9,963 nt of DNA from Candidatus Nitrosopumilus sp. (GTDB lineage: Archaea > Thermoproteota > Nitrososphaeria > Nitrososphaerales > Nitrosopumilaceae): NCBI GenBank assembly GCA_018674605.1, contig JABGZU010000134.1, positions 1 to 9,963 of the forward strand. The letters run 5' to 3'. Position 1 is the stretch's first letter. Each line of letters starts with the position of its first letter. This document shows, in pieces, positions 1 through 5,485 of the stretch. A program made the translations under genes and the position numbers. The notes below the pieces were generated by a model. The model was not told the origin of the DNA. It made no database searches and worked only from the letters and a program-made list of their open reading frames with translations.

Positions 1-21
1 AAAAGATGAAAGGTGGTAATT

Positions 22-291
22 TTACCAATATTTACCGTTGTCTGGAATAAGACCGATACCTTCTCTTTCAAAGTGTCTGTCTAATTCATCAACCCATCTC
101 TCACGGTTGTCTTTGTAAGCCCAGCCGTGTACACGTAACCAGAATGAGATAACTCCAAGAAGGAATATCGTGAACATGATGGTTCCGAAGATGTAAATCA
201 TTACATCATAGAATAATGGATCATAGTTTGGTCCTAATTGTCCTGTAATTGTTGACAGGATACTTAGGAAAGTACCTACGATAGGAATCAT
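22..291 (-). CDS. Small membrane protein, candidate ammonia monooxygenase accessory subunit (AmoY/AmoZ type)
   Basis: An 89-residue protein with no motif I can assign with certainty. Residues 1-18 are hydrophobic (a possible first membrane segment or uncleaved signal). A clear transmembrane helix spans about 28-50 (YDVMIYIFGTIMFTIFLLGV). A 37-residue charged, aromatic tail follows and ends in DNGKYW. There are no cysteines. The ATG is supported by a TATA box centred about 27 nt upstream, so the mRNA is probably leaderless. Its neighbour on the same strand is another small secreted, membrane-anchored protein. In ammonia-oxidising archaea, small conserved membrane proteins named AmoX, AmoY and AmoZ are known to join AmoABC, and in streamlined genomes their genes lie near amo. 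Size, topology and pairing fit that group, but I cannot tell AmoY from AmoZ or exclude another thaumarchaeal membrane protein. Gene certain; identity tentative. Confidence 0.8.
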   Translation of the reverse strand: MIPIVGTFLSILSTITGQLGPNYDPLFYDVMIYIFGTIMFTIFLLGVISFWLRVHGWAYKDNRERWVDELDRHFEREGIGLIPDNGKYW

Positions 292-313
292 AATGTTTTT
301 GCACTATTTCTGC

Positions 314-331
314 GATATATACATTTCTTTT
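314..331 (-). promoter_or_regulatory. TATA box and BRE for the 89-aa membrane protein gene
   Basis: On the minus strand a purine-rich BRE-like AAAAGAAA (331-324) is followed by TGTATATATC (323-314). The TATA centre lies about 27 nt before the ATG at 291. This is the spacing expected when transcription starts at the start codon, so this gene has its own promoter and is not simply read through from the 110-aa gene upstream. Confidence 0.7.
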
Positions 332-362
332 ATTCTTACAAAGTACGAGATCAGTATCACTA

Positions 363-410
363 GGAAAAAATAATAAAATGAAAAGGAAAAGTGAGGATTA
401 TTTTATCCTC
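363..410 (-). terminator. Hairpin plus T-tract terminator of the 110-aa gene
   Basis: A perfect 6-bp inverted repeat (GAGGAT at 393-398, ATCCTC at 405-410, 6-nt loop) spans the stop codon at 403-405. On the minus strand it is followed by successive T runs (CTTTTCCTTTTC, then TTTTATTATTTTTT) over about 392-364. Oligo-T tracts are the known signal for intrinsic termination in archaea; the hairpin is an extra, bacterial-looking element. It separates the two small membrane-protein genes into two transcripts. Confidence 0.65.
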
Positions 411-735
411 TGCCCATTGCGGCATATTTGCCAGATCTTCCTTTTATGAAGAAAGCTCCTGCAATACCACCAAAGACTGCTCCTGCAATTACTGCTGCAC
501 CAACAACACCGTCTGCACTAATGTATGGTGTTCCTGATCCAGTTGCCGGATTTGCATCAGCAGATGCAACTCTTCGAGTTTGAATCTCAAGTGCCTCTTC
601 TAATGTGTATGATCCGGTTTGTCCTTCGCTACCAACATTGCCCATGTACTGTGCAAATGCAACAGAACTTTGTGCAGATAGTCCGATAGTGAAGACAGCG
701 ATTAAGGATGCTGCTAATAGTATTTTTGTATTCAT
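403..735 (-). CDS. Secreted, C-terminally anchored small membrane protein, candidate AMO accessory subunit (AmoY/AmoZ type)
   Basis: A 110-residue protein. Residues 1-29 form a standard signal peptide (MNTK, hydrophobic core, SSVAFA then Q, a plausible A-x-A cleavage site). An extracytoplasmic stretch of about 45 residues rich in G, S, T, A and E follows. A glycine/alanine-rich transmembrane helix lies at about 76-97 (GVVGAAVIAGAVFGGIAGAF), ending in a short basic tail KGRSGKY...GRG. The predicted topology is therefore N-terminus outside with a single C-terminal anchor. There are no cysteines, haem motif or type-1 copper motif, so it is not an electron carrier of a known kind. It lies upstream of the 89-aa gene on the same strand but has its own promoter and terminator. 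A small AMO-associated subunit is an inference from size, topology and organism; a generic thaumarchaeal membrane protein is the alternative. Confidence 0.8.
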   Translation of the reverse strand: MNTKILLAASLIAVFTIGLSAQSSVAFAQYMGNVGSEGQTGSYTLEEALEIQTRRVASADANPATGSGTPYISADGVVGAAVIAGAVFGGIAGAFFIKGRSGKYAAMGRG

Positions 736-765
736 ACTTGTTACCTGTCGTTTTCCATCTAGGGA

Positions 766-782
766 CTTATTTAACTTTTATT
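766..782 (-). promoter_or_regulatory. TATA box and BRE for the 110-aa membrane protein gene
   Basis: The minus strand reads AATAAAAG (BRE-like, 782-775) then TTAAATAA (774-767). The TATA centre is about 35 nt from the ATG, which predicts a transcript with a leader of only about 9 nt. Confidence 0.6.
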
Positions 783-828
783 CTAAATGCCAAGTTCAGC
801 ATAAACTTACGAGATCAGCAAAAGTAAC

Positions 829-837
829 GTTTAATTC
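829..837 (+). promoter_or_regulatory. TATA box of the uS15 operon
   Basis: GTTTAATTC, preceded by AAAAGTAAC at 819-827 (BRE-like), is centred about 26 nt before the ATG at 859. This places the transcription start on that ATG and makes the in-frame TTG at 847 unlikely to be transcribed. Confidence 0.6.
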
Positions 838-858
838 TACTTCTAATTGAGTCAAGTT

Positions 859-1308
859 ATGGGACGAATGCACACACATAGACATGGTAAATCACACTCA
901 ATTAGACCGGCCACACTACGTGCACCATCATGGATTTCATTAACACCTGCAGAAATAGAAGCATTAGTAATAAAATATTCTAAAGAGGGTTTAACTCCTA
1001 GTCAAATTGGGATTAAACTAAGAGATCAACATCCAATCCCATTAATCAAACCAATTACGAAAAAAAGTATTGGTCAAATTCTAGAAGAAAATGATTTGAA
1101 AGCAGATATGCCAGAAGACTTGGAAAATATTGTCAATAAAGCAGTAGGCCTTCAAAAACACCTTAAAGAAAACAAAGGAGATAATAGAAATGTTAGATCT
1201 TTGGAATTAATTGAGGCTAAAGTTCACAGATTGTCTGTGTATTACAAAAGAATTGAAAGAATTCCTAAAACCTGGAAGTATAAATCCGTGGTTGCTCAAT
1301 TAGAGTAA
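859..1308 (+). CDS. rps15: Small-subunit ribosomal protein uS15
   Basis: Archaeal/eukaryotic-type uS15, 149 residues, a primary 16S-binding protein of the 30S subunit. It begins MGRMHTHRHGKSHS, matching the archaeal N-terminus MGRMH..R.GKS, then RP..R..PSW and the helical uS15 core. The family's signature is visible near the C-terminus (LIEAKVHRLSVYYKR). The frame is open back to a TTG at 847, but the conserved N-terminus and a TATA box 26 nt upstream both favour the ATG at 859. It is the first gene of a tight cluster: its TAA shares one base with the ATG of the DHH nuclease (TAATG). The N-terminus is unusually histidine-rich, with four His in the first 13 residues. Confidence 0.95.
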   Translation: MGRMHTHRHGKSHSIRPATLRAPSWISLTPAEIEALVIKYSKEGLTPSQIGIKLRDQHPIPLIKPITKKSIGQILEENDLKADMPEDLENIVNKAVGLQKHLKENKGDNRNVRSLELIEAKVHRLSVYYKRIERIPKTWKYKSVVAQLE

Positions 1309-2729
1309 TGACAAGAGTGTTTGAAGAATCACTATCACTATTCAAAGATAAAATTTCAGATTGTATTAAAACAAATAAATCAATTTCGATTACAACACAC
1401 ATTGATTGTGATGGATTAACATCTGGAAGTATTATTGCTAAAGCATTAATCAGAGAAGGGGCAAGGTGTACACTTAGAACATCAAAAGAATTTAATAAAA
1501 ATATAGTAGAATCATTCAAAACAGATTCCAGAGATTTTCACATTATAACAGATCTTGGGGGAGGATTTGGAAAAGAACTAAATCAAACATTAGATGATAA
1601 TTGGATTATTTTAGATCATCATCAAATATCAGAAGAAGAGAAAGATAATCAAAATGTCATCAATGCATGGAAGTATGGAATTGATGGAGGTTCTGAAATT
1701 TGTGCTGGTGGAATGGCATATTTTGCAGCAAAAGCACTAAATGAAAAAAATTCAGATCTATCAGCAATTGCAGTTGTTTCAGCATTAGGAGATAGACAAG
1801 ATCAAGGGGAGAAAAAATCACTTACAGGTAAAAATTTTGAAATTTCTAATACGGCTAAAGGATTAGGTTTGCTAGAGATAGATTTAGACTTGTTATTAGT
1901 TGGAAGAGAAACTAGACCACTTCCAGAAGCCCTTGCTTTCACATCGCAGCCATTTATTGAAGGATTAACATGGAATAAAGAAACATGTTTGTCAGTTCTA
2001 AATTCATCTGGAATCAAATTAAAAGAAGAAGGTAGATGGAGAGTTCCAGCAGAACTAAATGAAGAAGAGAAAAGATTAGTCATAGATGCAATAACAAAAT
2101 TCTCTTCAGACAAAAATACTACAAAAATAATGTCAGAGTTAATCGGTTACACATACACATTTCCTAGAGAAGATAAAATGAGTTTTCTAAGAGACGGTAG
2201 AGAATATTCAACTATGTTGAATTCATGTGGAAGAATTAATCGATCAGGGGTAGGAATGGCAATATGTATGGGTGATAGAAATAAAGTTCTAACAGAAGGA
2301 GAAAATATTCTAACAAATTATAGAAAAATAATCAAAGAATACATGAACATATTATCAAATGAAAAATGGAGAATTTCAGAAAATGAAAACTGCATAATGG
2401 TAAATGGAGAAGATATTGTCCCAGAAACAATGACAGGCACAATATCATCATTAATTGCAGATTCACCAAAAAATACAGGGAAAGTGATCATTCTAAGAAC
2501 TAGAGGGGAGAAAAATACAATAAAATTTTCATCAAGGAAATCATTTGGGTGTAAATCAGAAATCAATCTCAGTGAATTAATGCGAACTGGAGCTGAAAAA
2601 TTAGATGGAATTGGAGGAGGTCACAATGCTGCTGCAGGAGCAAAAATAACTAAAGACAAATTGGACGAATTTTTAAAATATTTAGAAATAAATGTCGTTA
2701 ACGTGTCAAGTACAAGTAATTCTCAATAA
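1308..2729 (+). CDS. Archaeal RecJ-like DHH-family phosphoesterase (GAN / Cdc45-related)
   Basis: A 473-residue DHH/DHHA1 protein, cytoplasmic. All metal-binding motifs are visible: H31-x-D33-x-D35-G in THIDCDGLTS (motif I), D82 in TDLGGG (motif II), D103-H104-H105 in LDHHQ (motif III) and D162 in GDRQD (motif IV). The C-terminal DHHA1 domain carries the glycine-rich GIGGGHNAAAGA near residues 435-447. Intact motifs predict an active Mn/Mg-dependent single-strand nuclease. Archaeal members of this group associate with GINS at the replication fork (GAN) and are regarded as relatives of eukaryotic Cdc45; others act as RNA exonucleases. Coupling to uS15 through a 1-nt overlap and to Pcc1 through a 38-nt overlap matches the conserved archaeal cluster. 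I cannot tell DNA from RNA specificity by eye. Confidence 0.9.
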   Translation: MTRVFEESLSLFKDKISDCIKTNKSISITTHIDCDGLTSGSIIAKALIREGARCTLRTSKEFNKNIVESFKTDSRDFHIITDLGGGFGKELNQTLDDNWIILDHHQISEEEKDNQNVINAWKYGIDGGSEICAGGMAYFAAKALNEKNSDLSAIAVVSALGDRQDQGEKKSLTGKNFEISNTAKGLGLLEIDLDLLLVGRETRPLPEALAFTSQPFIEGLTWNKETCLSVLNSSGIKLKEEGRWRVPAELNEEEKRLVIDAITKFSSDKNTTKIMSELIGYTYTFPREDKMSFLRDGREYSTMLNSCGRINRSGVGMAICMGDRNKVLTEGENILTNYRKIIKEYMNILSNEKWRISENENCIMVNGEDIVPETMTGTISSLIADSPKNTGKVIILRTRGEKNTIKFSSRKSFGCKSEINLSELMRTGAEKLDGIGGGHNAAAGAKITKDKLDEFLKYLEINVVNVSSTSNSQ

Positions 2730-2934
2730 CATATCTGGAAAAAAAGCAGAAACTGTAAAAAAAGCATTAGAACCAGATAATGTAAATTTTCCAAAAGGAT
2801 TGAGCCTCGATGTTGAAAAAATAGATGACAACCTGATTTTTAATTTTGAAAGTAAGGAAAACATAAAACAACTCATAGGAACTATAGATGAAGTGTTAGA
2901 ACATATCCAGGTAGCATTGAAGGTAATTGAATAA
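2692..2934 (+). CDS. pcc1: KEOPS complex subunit Pcc1
   Basis: An 80-residue cytoplasmic protein with the alternating strand and helix pattern of the Pcc1 family. A strand (LTCQVQVIL) is followed by a helix (KKAETVKKALEPDN), strands (LSLDVEKIDDNLIFNFES) and a long C-terminal helix (NIKQLIGTIDEVLEHIQVALKVIE), within the usual family length of about 80-90. Pcc1 is the dimerising core subunit of KEOPS, which with Kae1, Bud32 and Cgi121 makes the t6A modification at tRNA position 37. The gene starts inside the 3' end of the DHH gene (38-nt overlap, +1 frame) and ends TAATG, sharing one base with serS, so translational coupling is likely. Assignment rests on length, fold pattern and the conserved neighbourhood, because the family is weakly conserved. 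Confidence 0.8.
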   Translation: MSLTCQVQVILNNISGKKAETVKKALEPDNVNFPKGLSLDVEKIDDNLIFNFESKENIKQLIGTIDEVLEHIQVALKVIE

Positions 2935-4199
2935 TGTTAGATCCTAAACTAATCAAAGAAAAACCAGAGATTGTTAGAAACATGCTCAAATCCAGGGCAG
3001 TAGAATTTGATTTAGATGCATTGATTGAATCAGATCAAAAAAGACGAGAATTTATCATTAAAACAGATGAACTAAGAAAAAAGAAAAATCAGATGGCTAC
3101 AATGATTTCAGAAAAAAAGAAAGGGGGAGAAGATATATCATTAATTTTAGCGGAAATGAAAAATATTTCAAATGAACTAACAAAAATTGAATTAGAACAA
3201 GAAAGTATTGAAAGTAAATATTTGAAATTAGCATCAACAATTCCAAATTTAGTTCATGAGTCAGTTCCCATAGGAACAGATGACAGTGCAAATAAAGAAA
3301 TAAAGAAATGGGGAGATATTCCAAAATTTGATTTTAAAATAAAAGATCATATCGATATTTCTGAAGATTTGGATTTAGTAGATTTAGAAAGAGCTGCAAA
3401 AGTAGCAGGAGCCAGATTTTATTATCTAAAAAATGACCTAGTAAGACTAAATCAAGCACTTATTCATTTTGGATTAGATTTTCTTGCAGAAAAAGGATAT
3501 TCTCTGATTCAACCACCATACATGATTAATAGAGAATCAATGGAAGGAGCAGTTATTGCAGAAGACTTTGAAGAAGTCATTTACAAAATTCAAGAAGAAG
3601 ATCTGTACATGATTGGAACATCAGAACACGCAATGGCAGCAATGCATTCAAAAGAAATTATTGAAGGAAAAGACATACCAATAAAATATGCAGGGATTAG
3701 TCCCTGTTTTAGAAAAGAAGCGGGGGCACATGGAAGAGATCAGAAAGGGATTTTCAGAGTACATCAATTTGATAAAATTGAACAATTTGTTTTTGCAAAA
3801 CCAGAAGATTCTTGGAAAGAGCATGAAAAAATGCTAGCAGTTGCAGAAGAATTTTATCAAAAATTAGAAATTCCATATAGAGTAATGCTACTATCAACAG
3901 GGGATATAGGGAAAATTTCAGCAAAAACATATGATATTGAAGCATGGATGGCAGGACAAAATGCATATAGAGAAATCGTATCTTGTTCAAACTGTTTAGA
4001 ATATCAAGCAAGACGATTAAAGATCAGATTTAGAGATAAAACAAACGAGGATACTCAGTATATTCACACTTTGAACAGTACGTTAATAGCTACAACCAGA
4101 GTTTTAGTAGCAATAATGGAAAATTTTCAGACAAAAGATGGGCATATTCGAATTCCACAAGTTTTACAGAGCTATATGGGAAATCAGACAGAGATCTAG
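2934..4199 (+). CDS. serS: Seryl-tRNA synthetase
   Basis: A 421-residue class II synthetase that charges tRNA-Ser with serine. The N-terminal region, about residues 28-105, is the long charged tRNA-binding coiled coil (repeated K/E/R heptads such as KTDELRKKKNQMATMISEKKK). The catalytic domain shows the TSE serine/ATP motif at 229-231, motif 2 at about 256-285 (SPCFRKEAGAHGRD, Arg260) and motif 3 ending in Arg389 (LNSTLIATTRVLVAIMENFQ). The LNST form, lacking the bacterial LNGSG, is typical of archaeal copies of the standard SerRS; it is not the divergent methanogen-type enzyme. The ATG overlaps the pcc1 stop by one base, and AGGTAATTGA just upstream (from 2921) partly matches a Shine-Dalgarno sequence, as expected for an internal operon gene. 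Confidence 0.97.
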   Translation: MLDPKLIKEKPEIVRNMLKSRAVEFDLDALIESDQKRREFIIKTDELRKKKNQMATMISEKKKGGEDISLILAEMKNISNELTKIELEQESIESKYLKLASTIPNLVHESVPIGTDDSANKEIKKWGDIPKFDFKIKDHIDISEDLDLVDLERAAKVAGARFYYLKNDLVRLNQALIHFGLDFLAEKGYSLIQPPYMINRESMEGAVIAEDFEEVIYKIQEEDLYMIGTSEHAMAAMHSKEIIEGKDIPIKYAGISPCFRKEAGAHGRDQKGIFRVHQFDKIEQFVFAKPEDSWKEHEKMLAVAEEFYQKLEIPYRVMLLSTGDIGKISAKTYDIEAWMAGQNAYREIVSCSNCLEYQARRLKIRFRDKTNEDTQYIHTLNSTLIATTRVLVAIMENFQTKDGHIRIPQVLQSYMGNQTEI

Positions 4200-4208
4200 T
4201 GACATACC

Positions 4209-4218
4209 CTTATATTTT
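4209..4218 (+). promoter_or_regulatory. TATA box for the eS1 gene (leaderless TTG)
   Basis: CTTATATTT lies in the 40-nt gap after serS, centred about 26 nt before the TTG at 4240. It predicts that the eS1 mRNA begins at its TTG start codon, making eS1 the head of a new transcript. Confidence 0.65.
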
Positions 4219-4239
4219 GGATTCAAGGCTCGTTAAGAA

Positions 4240-4851
4240 TTGGCACGTAGAAAAGGCAGAATAAAGGACAAATGGCGAGAAAAACGTTGGGTAAACGTTA
4301 ATGCTCCAGATTCATTTAACAATGTTCCAATAGCATATGTACCAATTACAAGTGACGAAAATGCATCAGGCAGAGTAATAGAAGTTACATTATTTGATAT
4401 TCTCAAAGGTGATCCTTCACAACATCAATACAAGATTTATTTCCAAATTGATAAAGTAGATGGGGAAAATGCATCAACAATTTTCAAGAGATTCGAATAT
4501 TCAAAAGAATTTTTGCGTAGTTTAGTTCGAAGAGGTTCATCCAAAATTAATTTCATCATAGATATCAAAACAAAAGATGGATATGTCTTTAGAGTTAAAA
4601 TAATTGCATTAACGCATAGACCATTAAACACATCTAGAAAACATGCACTTAGAATAATTGCAAGAGATGTAATTAACAAAACAGTTCCAGAAATGACAAT
4701 TGATCAATTTGTTCAAGCCACATGTTATAGTAAAATTAATTCAGATATTATGGCAGCATTCAAGAGAGTTATCAAAGTAAGACATGTAGGTCTTGAAAAA
4801 GTAAAACTAATCAGAACTGCAAATGAAGAAACAAAATTACTTGAAGCATAA
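4240..4851 (+). CDS. rps3ae: Small-subunit ribosomal protein eS1 (S3Ae)
   Basis: A 203-residue archaeal/eukaryotic-specific 30S protein located at the platform, near the mRNA exit. It begins MARRKGRIKDKWREKRW, the basic archaeal S3Ae start. Typical family blocks follow: GRVIEVTLFDI, DGENASTIFKRFEYSKEFLRSLVRRGSSK split across 453-540 nt of the gene, the strand-rich YVFRVKI, and a C-terminal IKVRHVGLEKVKLI. No ATG is available near this N-terminus; the start is TTG, supported by a TATA box 26 nt upstream and by the conserved MARRK beginning. The next gene follows after 24 nt on the same strand. Confidence 0.95.
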   Translation: MARRKGRIKDKWREKRWVNVNAPDSFNNVPIAYVPITSDENASGRVIEVTLFDILKGDPSQHQYKIYFQIDKVDGENASTIFKRFEYSKEFLRSLVRRGSSKINFIIDIKTKDGYVFRVKIIALTHRPLNTSRKHALRIIARDVINKTVPEMTIDQFVQATCYSKINSDIMAAFKRVIKVRHVGLEKVKLIRTANEETKLLEA

Positions 4852-4875
4852 ACTACAAGTAATTCTTTTACAATA

Positions 4876-5307
4876 ATGGTAAATAAGATAGAAGTTACAA
4901 TTGACGTAATTATTCATGCAACAGAAGATATTTCAAAAATATTTCAATCCTTTAATGAAATATTAGAAATTGAAGAAGAGAATTTTAACATAATAGAGAC
5001 TACAGGTTACTTTGAAAATCCCATAATATTACTAAATTCAAAACTTGTAAAAAATCAAGCTCAAGAATTTATAAAAAAACTTGTAAAATTACTACCGGTT
5101 GATCAAGTTAATAATTTGATTGAAGAAATTGAAGAAAGAACAACAGATTCAAGATTTCATTTTAGATTAGATAAACAAGAATTAGTCAAAGGGAAACTAA
5201 TAGTTAGTCAAAAAGATACAATAAAAATAAAAATTCACAGTCCAATTTACAACAAAAAAGATACTATCAAAACATTTACAGATATTTTACACAGTCAACT
5301 GAATTAA
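4876..5307 (+). CDS. COG1325-type archaeal RNA-binding protein
   Basis: A 143-residue cytoplasmic protein resembling the archaeal RNA_binding family (COG1325, PF01877; once proposed as an exosome-associated protein, with a fold like ribosomal protein uL5). It starts with a strand-rich segment (KIEVTIDVIIHATED), then a helix around a SFNEIL segment. A TTGYFENPIILLNSKL strand pair follows, then an amphipathic helix (QEFIKKLVKLLP), and the basic FHFRLDKQELVKGKLIVS segment with the conserved FR.DKQ.L.G core. ATG start, 24 nt after eS1. A CATAAACT sequence over the eS1 stop is 26 nt upstream and might give it a weak promoter of its own, but cotranscription with eS1 is the simpler view. No catalytic residues are seen. 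The exact role is unknown even for the family. Confidence 0.75.
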   Translation: MVNKIEVTIDVIIHATEDISKIFQSFNEILEIEEENFNIIETTGYFENPIILLNSKLVKNQAQEFIKKLVKLLPVDQVNNLIEEIEERTTDSRFHFRLDKQELVKGKLIVSQKDTIKIKIHSPIYNKKDTIKTFTDILHSQLN

Positions 5308-5311
5308 ATAG
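5303..5311 (+). promoter_or_regulatory. TATA box preceding the GC-rich candidate small RNA
   Basis: ATTAAATAG, centred near 5307 and overlapping the stop codon of the upstream gene, lies about 26 nt before 5333. That is where the GC-rich island and its outer stem begin. The match in spacing suggests independent transcription of the island. Confidence 0.45.
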
Positions 5312-5330
5312 GAATAGTTAGATAATCTAA

Positions 5331-5406
5331 TTTGGGAATGAGGAGACAATAGCCGCTCCAGTCTGAGCTAACGCCTTGAAGACGCCGCGACGAACCGACC
5401 CCAAAA
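5331..5406 (+). ncRNA. Candidate structured small RNA (C/D-box-like features), unassigned
   Basis: The 178-nt gap between two genes holds an abrupt GC-rich island (42 of 69 bases are G or C at 5334-5402) in otherwise roughly one-third-GC DNA, with no conserved reading frame. Its ends can pair (TTTGGG 5331-5336 with CCCAAA 5400-5405). Inside are two short possible hairpins: GGAG 5342-5345 with CTCC 5356-5359, and GTCT 5361-5364 with AGAC 5380-5383. Boxes resembling a C/D RNA are present but imperfect: ATGAGGA (5338-5344), CTGA (5363-5366), TTGAAGA (5376-5382) and CCGA (5395-5398). In the outer pair of boxes, both departures from consensus (U to G, U to C) could form a G-C pair in place of the kink-turn's U-U, so a kink-turn is conceivable. 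A TATA box sits 26 nt before it. It is unlikely to be a leader of the downstream gene, which has its own TATA box at 5453. Forward strand preferred; class unknown. Confidence 0.5.
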
Positions 5407-5451
5407 TAATCAATTCATAGTAAAAGAAATTGTGATTTTAGAACATGGTTT

Positions 5452-5461
5452 ATTATAAATA
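5452..5461 (+). promoter_or_regulatory. TATA box for the geranylgeranyl reductase gene
   Basis: ATTATAAATA is a near-ideal archaeal TATA box, centred about 30 nt before the ATG at 5486. The predicted transcript is leaderless or has a leader of only a few nucleotides. It lies downstream of the GC-rich island, so the island is not part of this mRNA. Confidence 0.7.
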
Positions 5462-5485
5462 CGGATAAACAAATCTAGTTATCAT

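Noticed and set aside
605..850. Plus-strand frame of 81 codons antisense to the 110-aa gene
   Set aside because: It is opposite a gene with a clear signal peptide and anchor, has no protein-like pattern of its own, and runs through the promoters of both divergent genes.
5334..5402. tRNA gene (normal or circularly permuted) in the GC-rich island, reverse strand
   Set aside because: D-arm-like and GGTTCG pieces occur, but in the wrong order for a normal tRNA; the D loop would be only 6 nt, no matching acceptor strand (complement of the bases before TA) exists on that strand, and no anticodon arm can be formed.
5331..5406. Riboswitch or leader of the geranylgeranyl reductase gene
   Set aside because: A strong TATA box at 5453-5460 lies between the island and the gene and predicts a transcript starting next to the ATG, so the island would not be in that mRNA.
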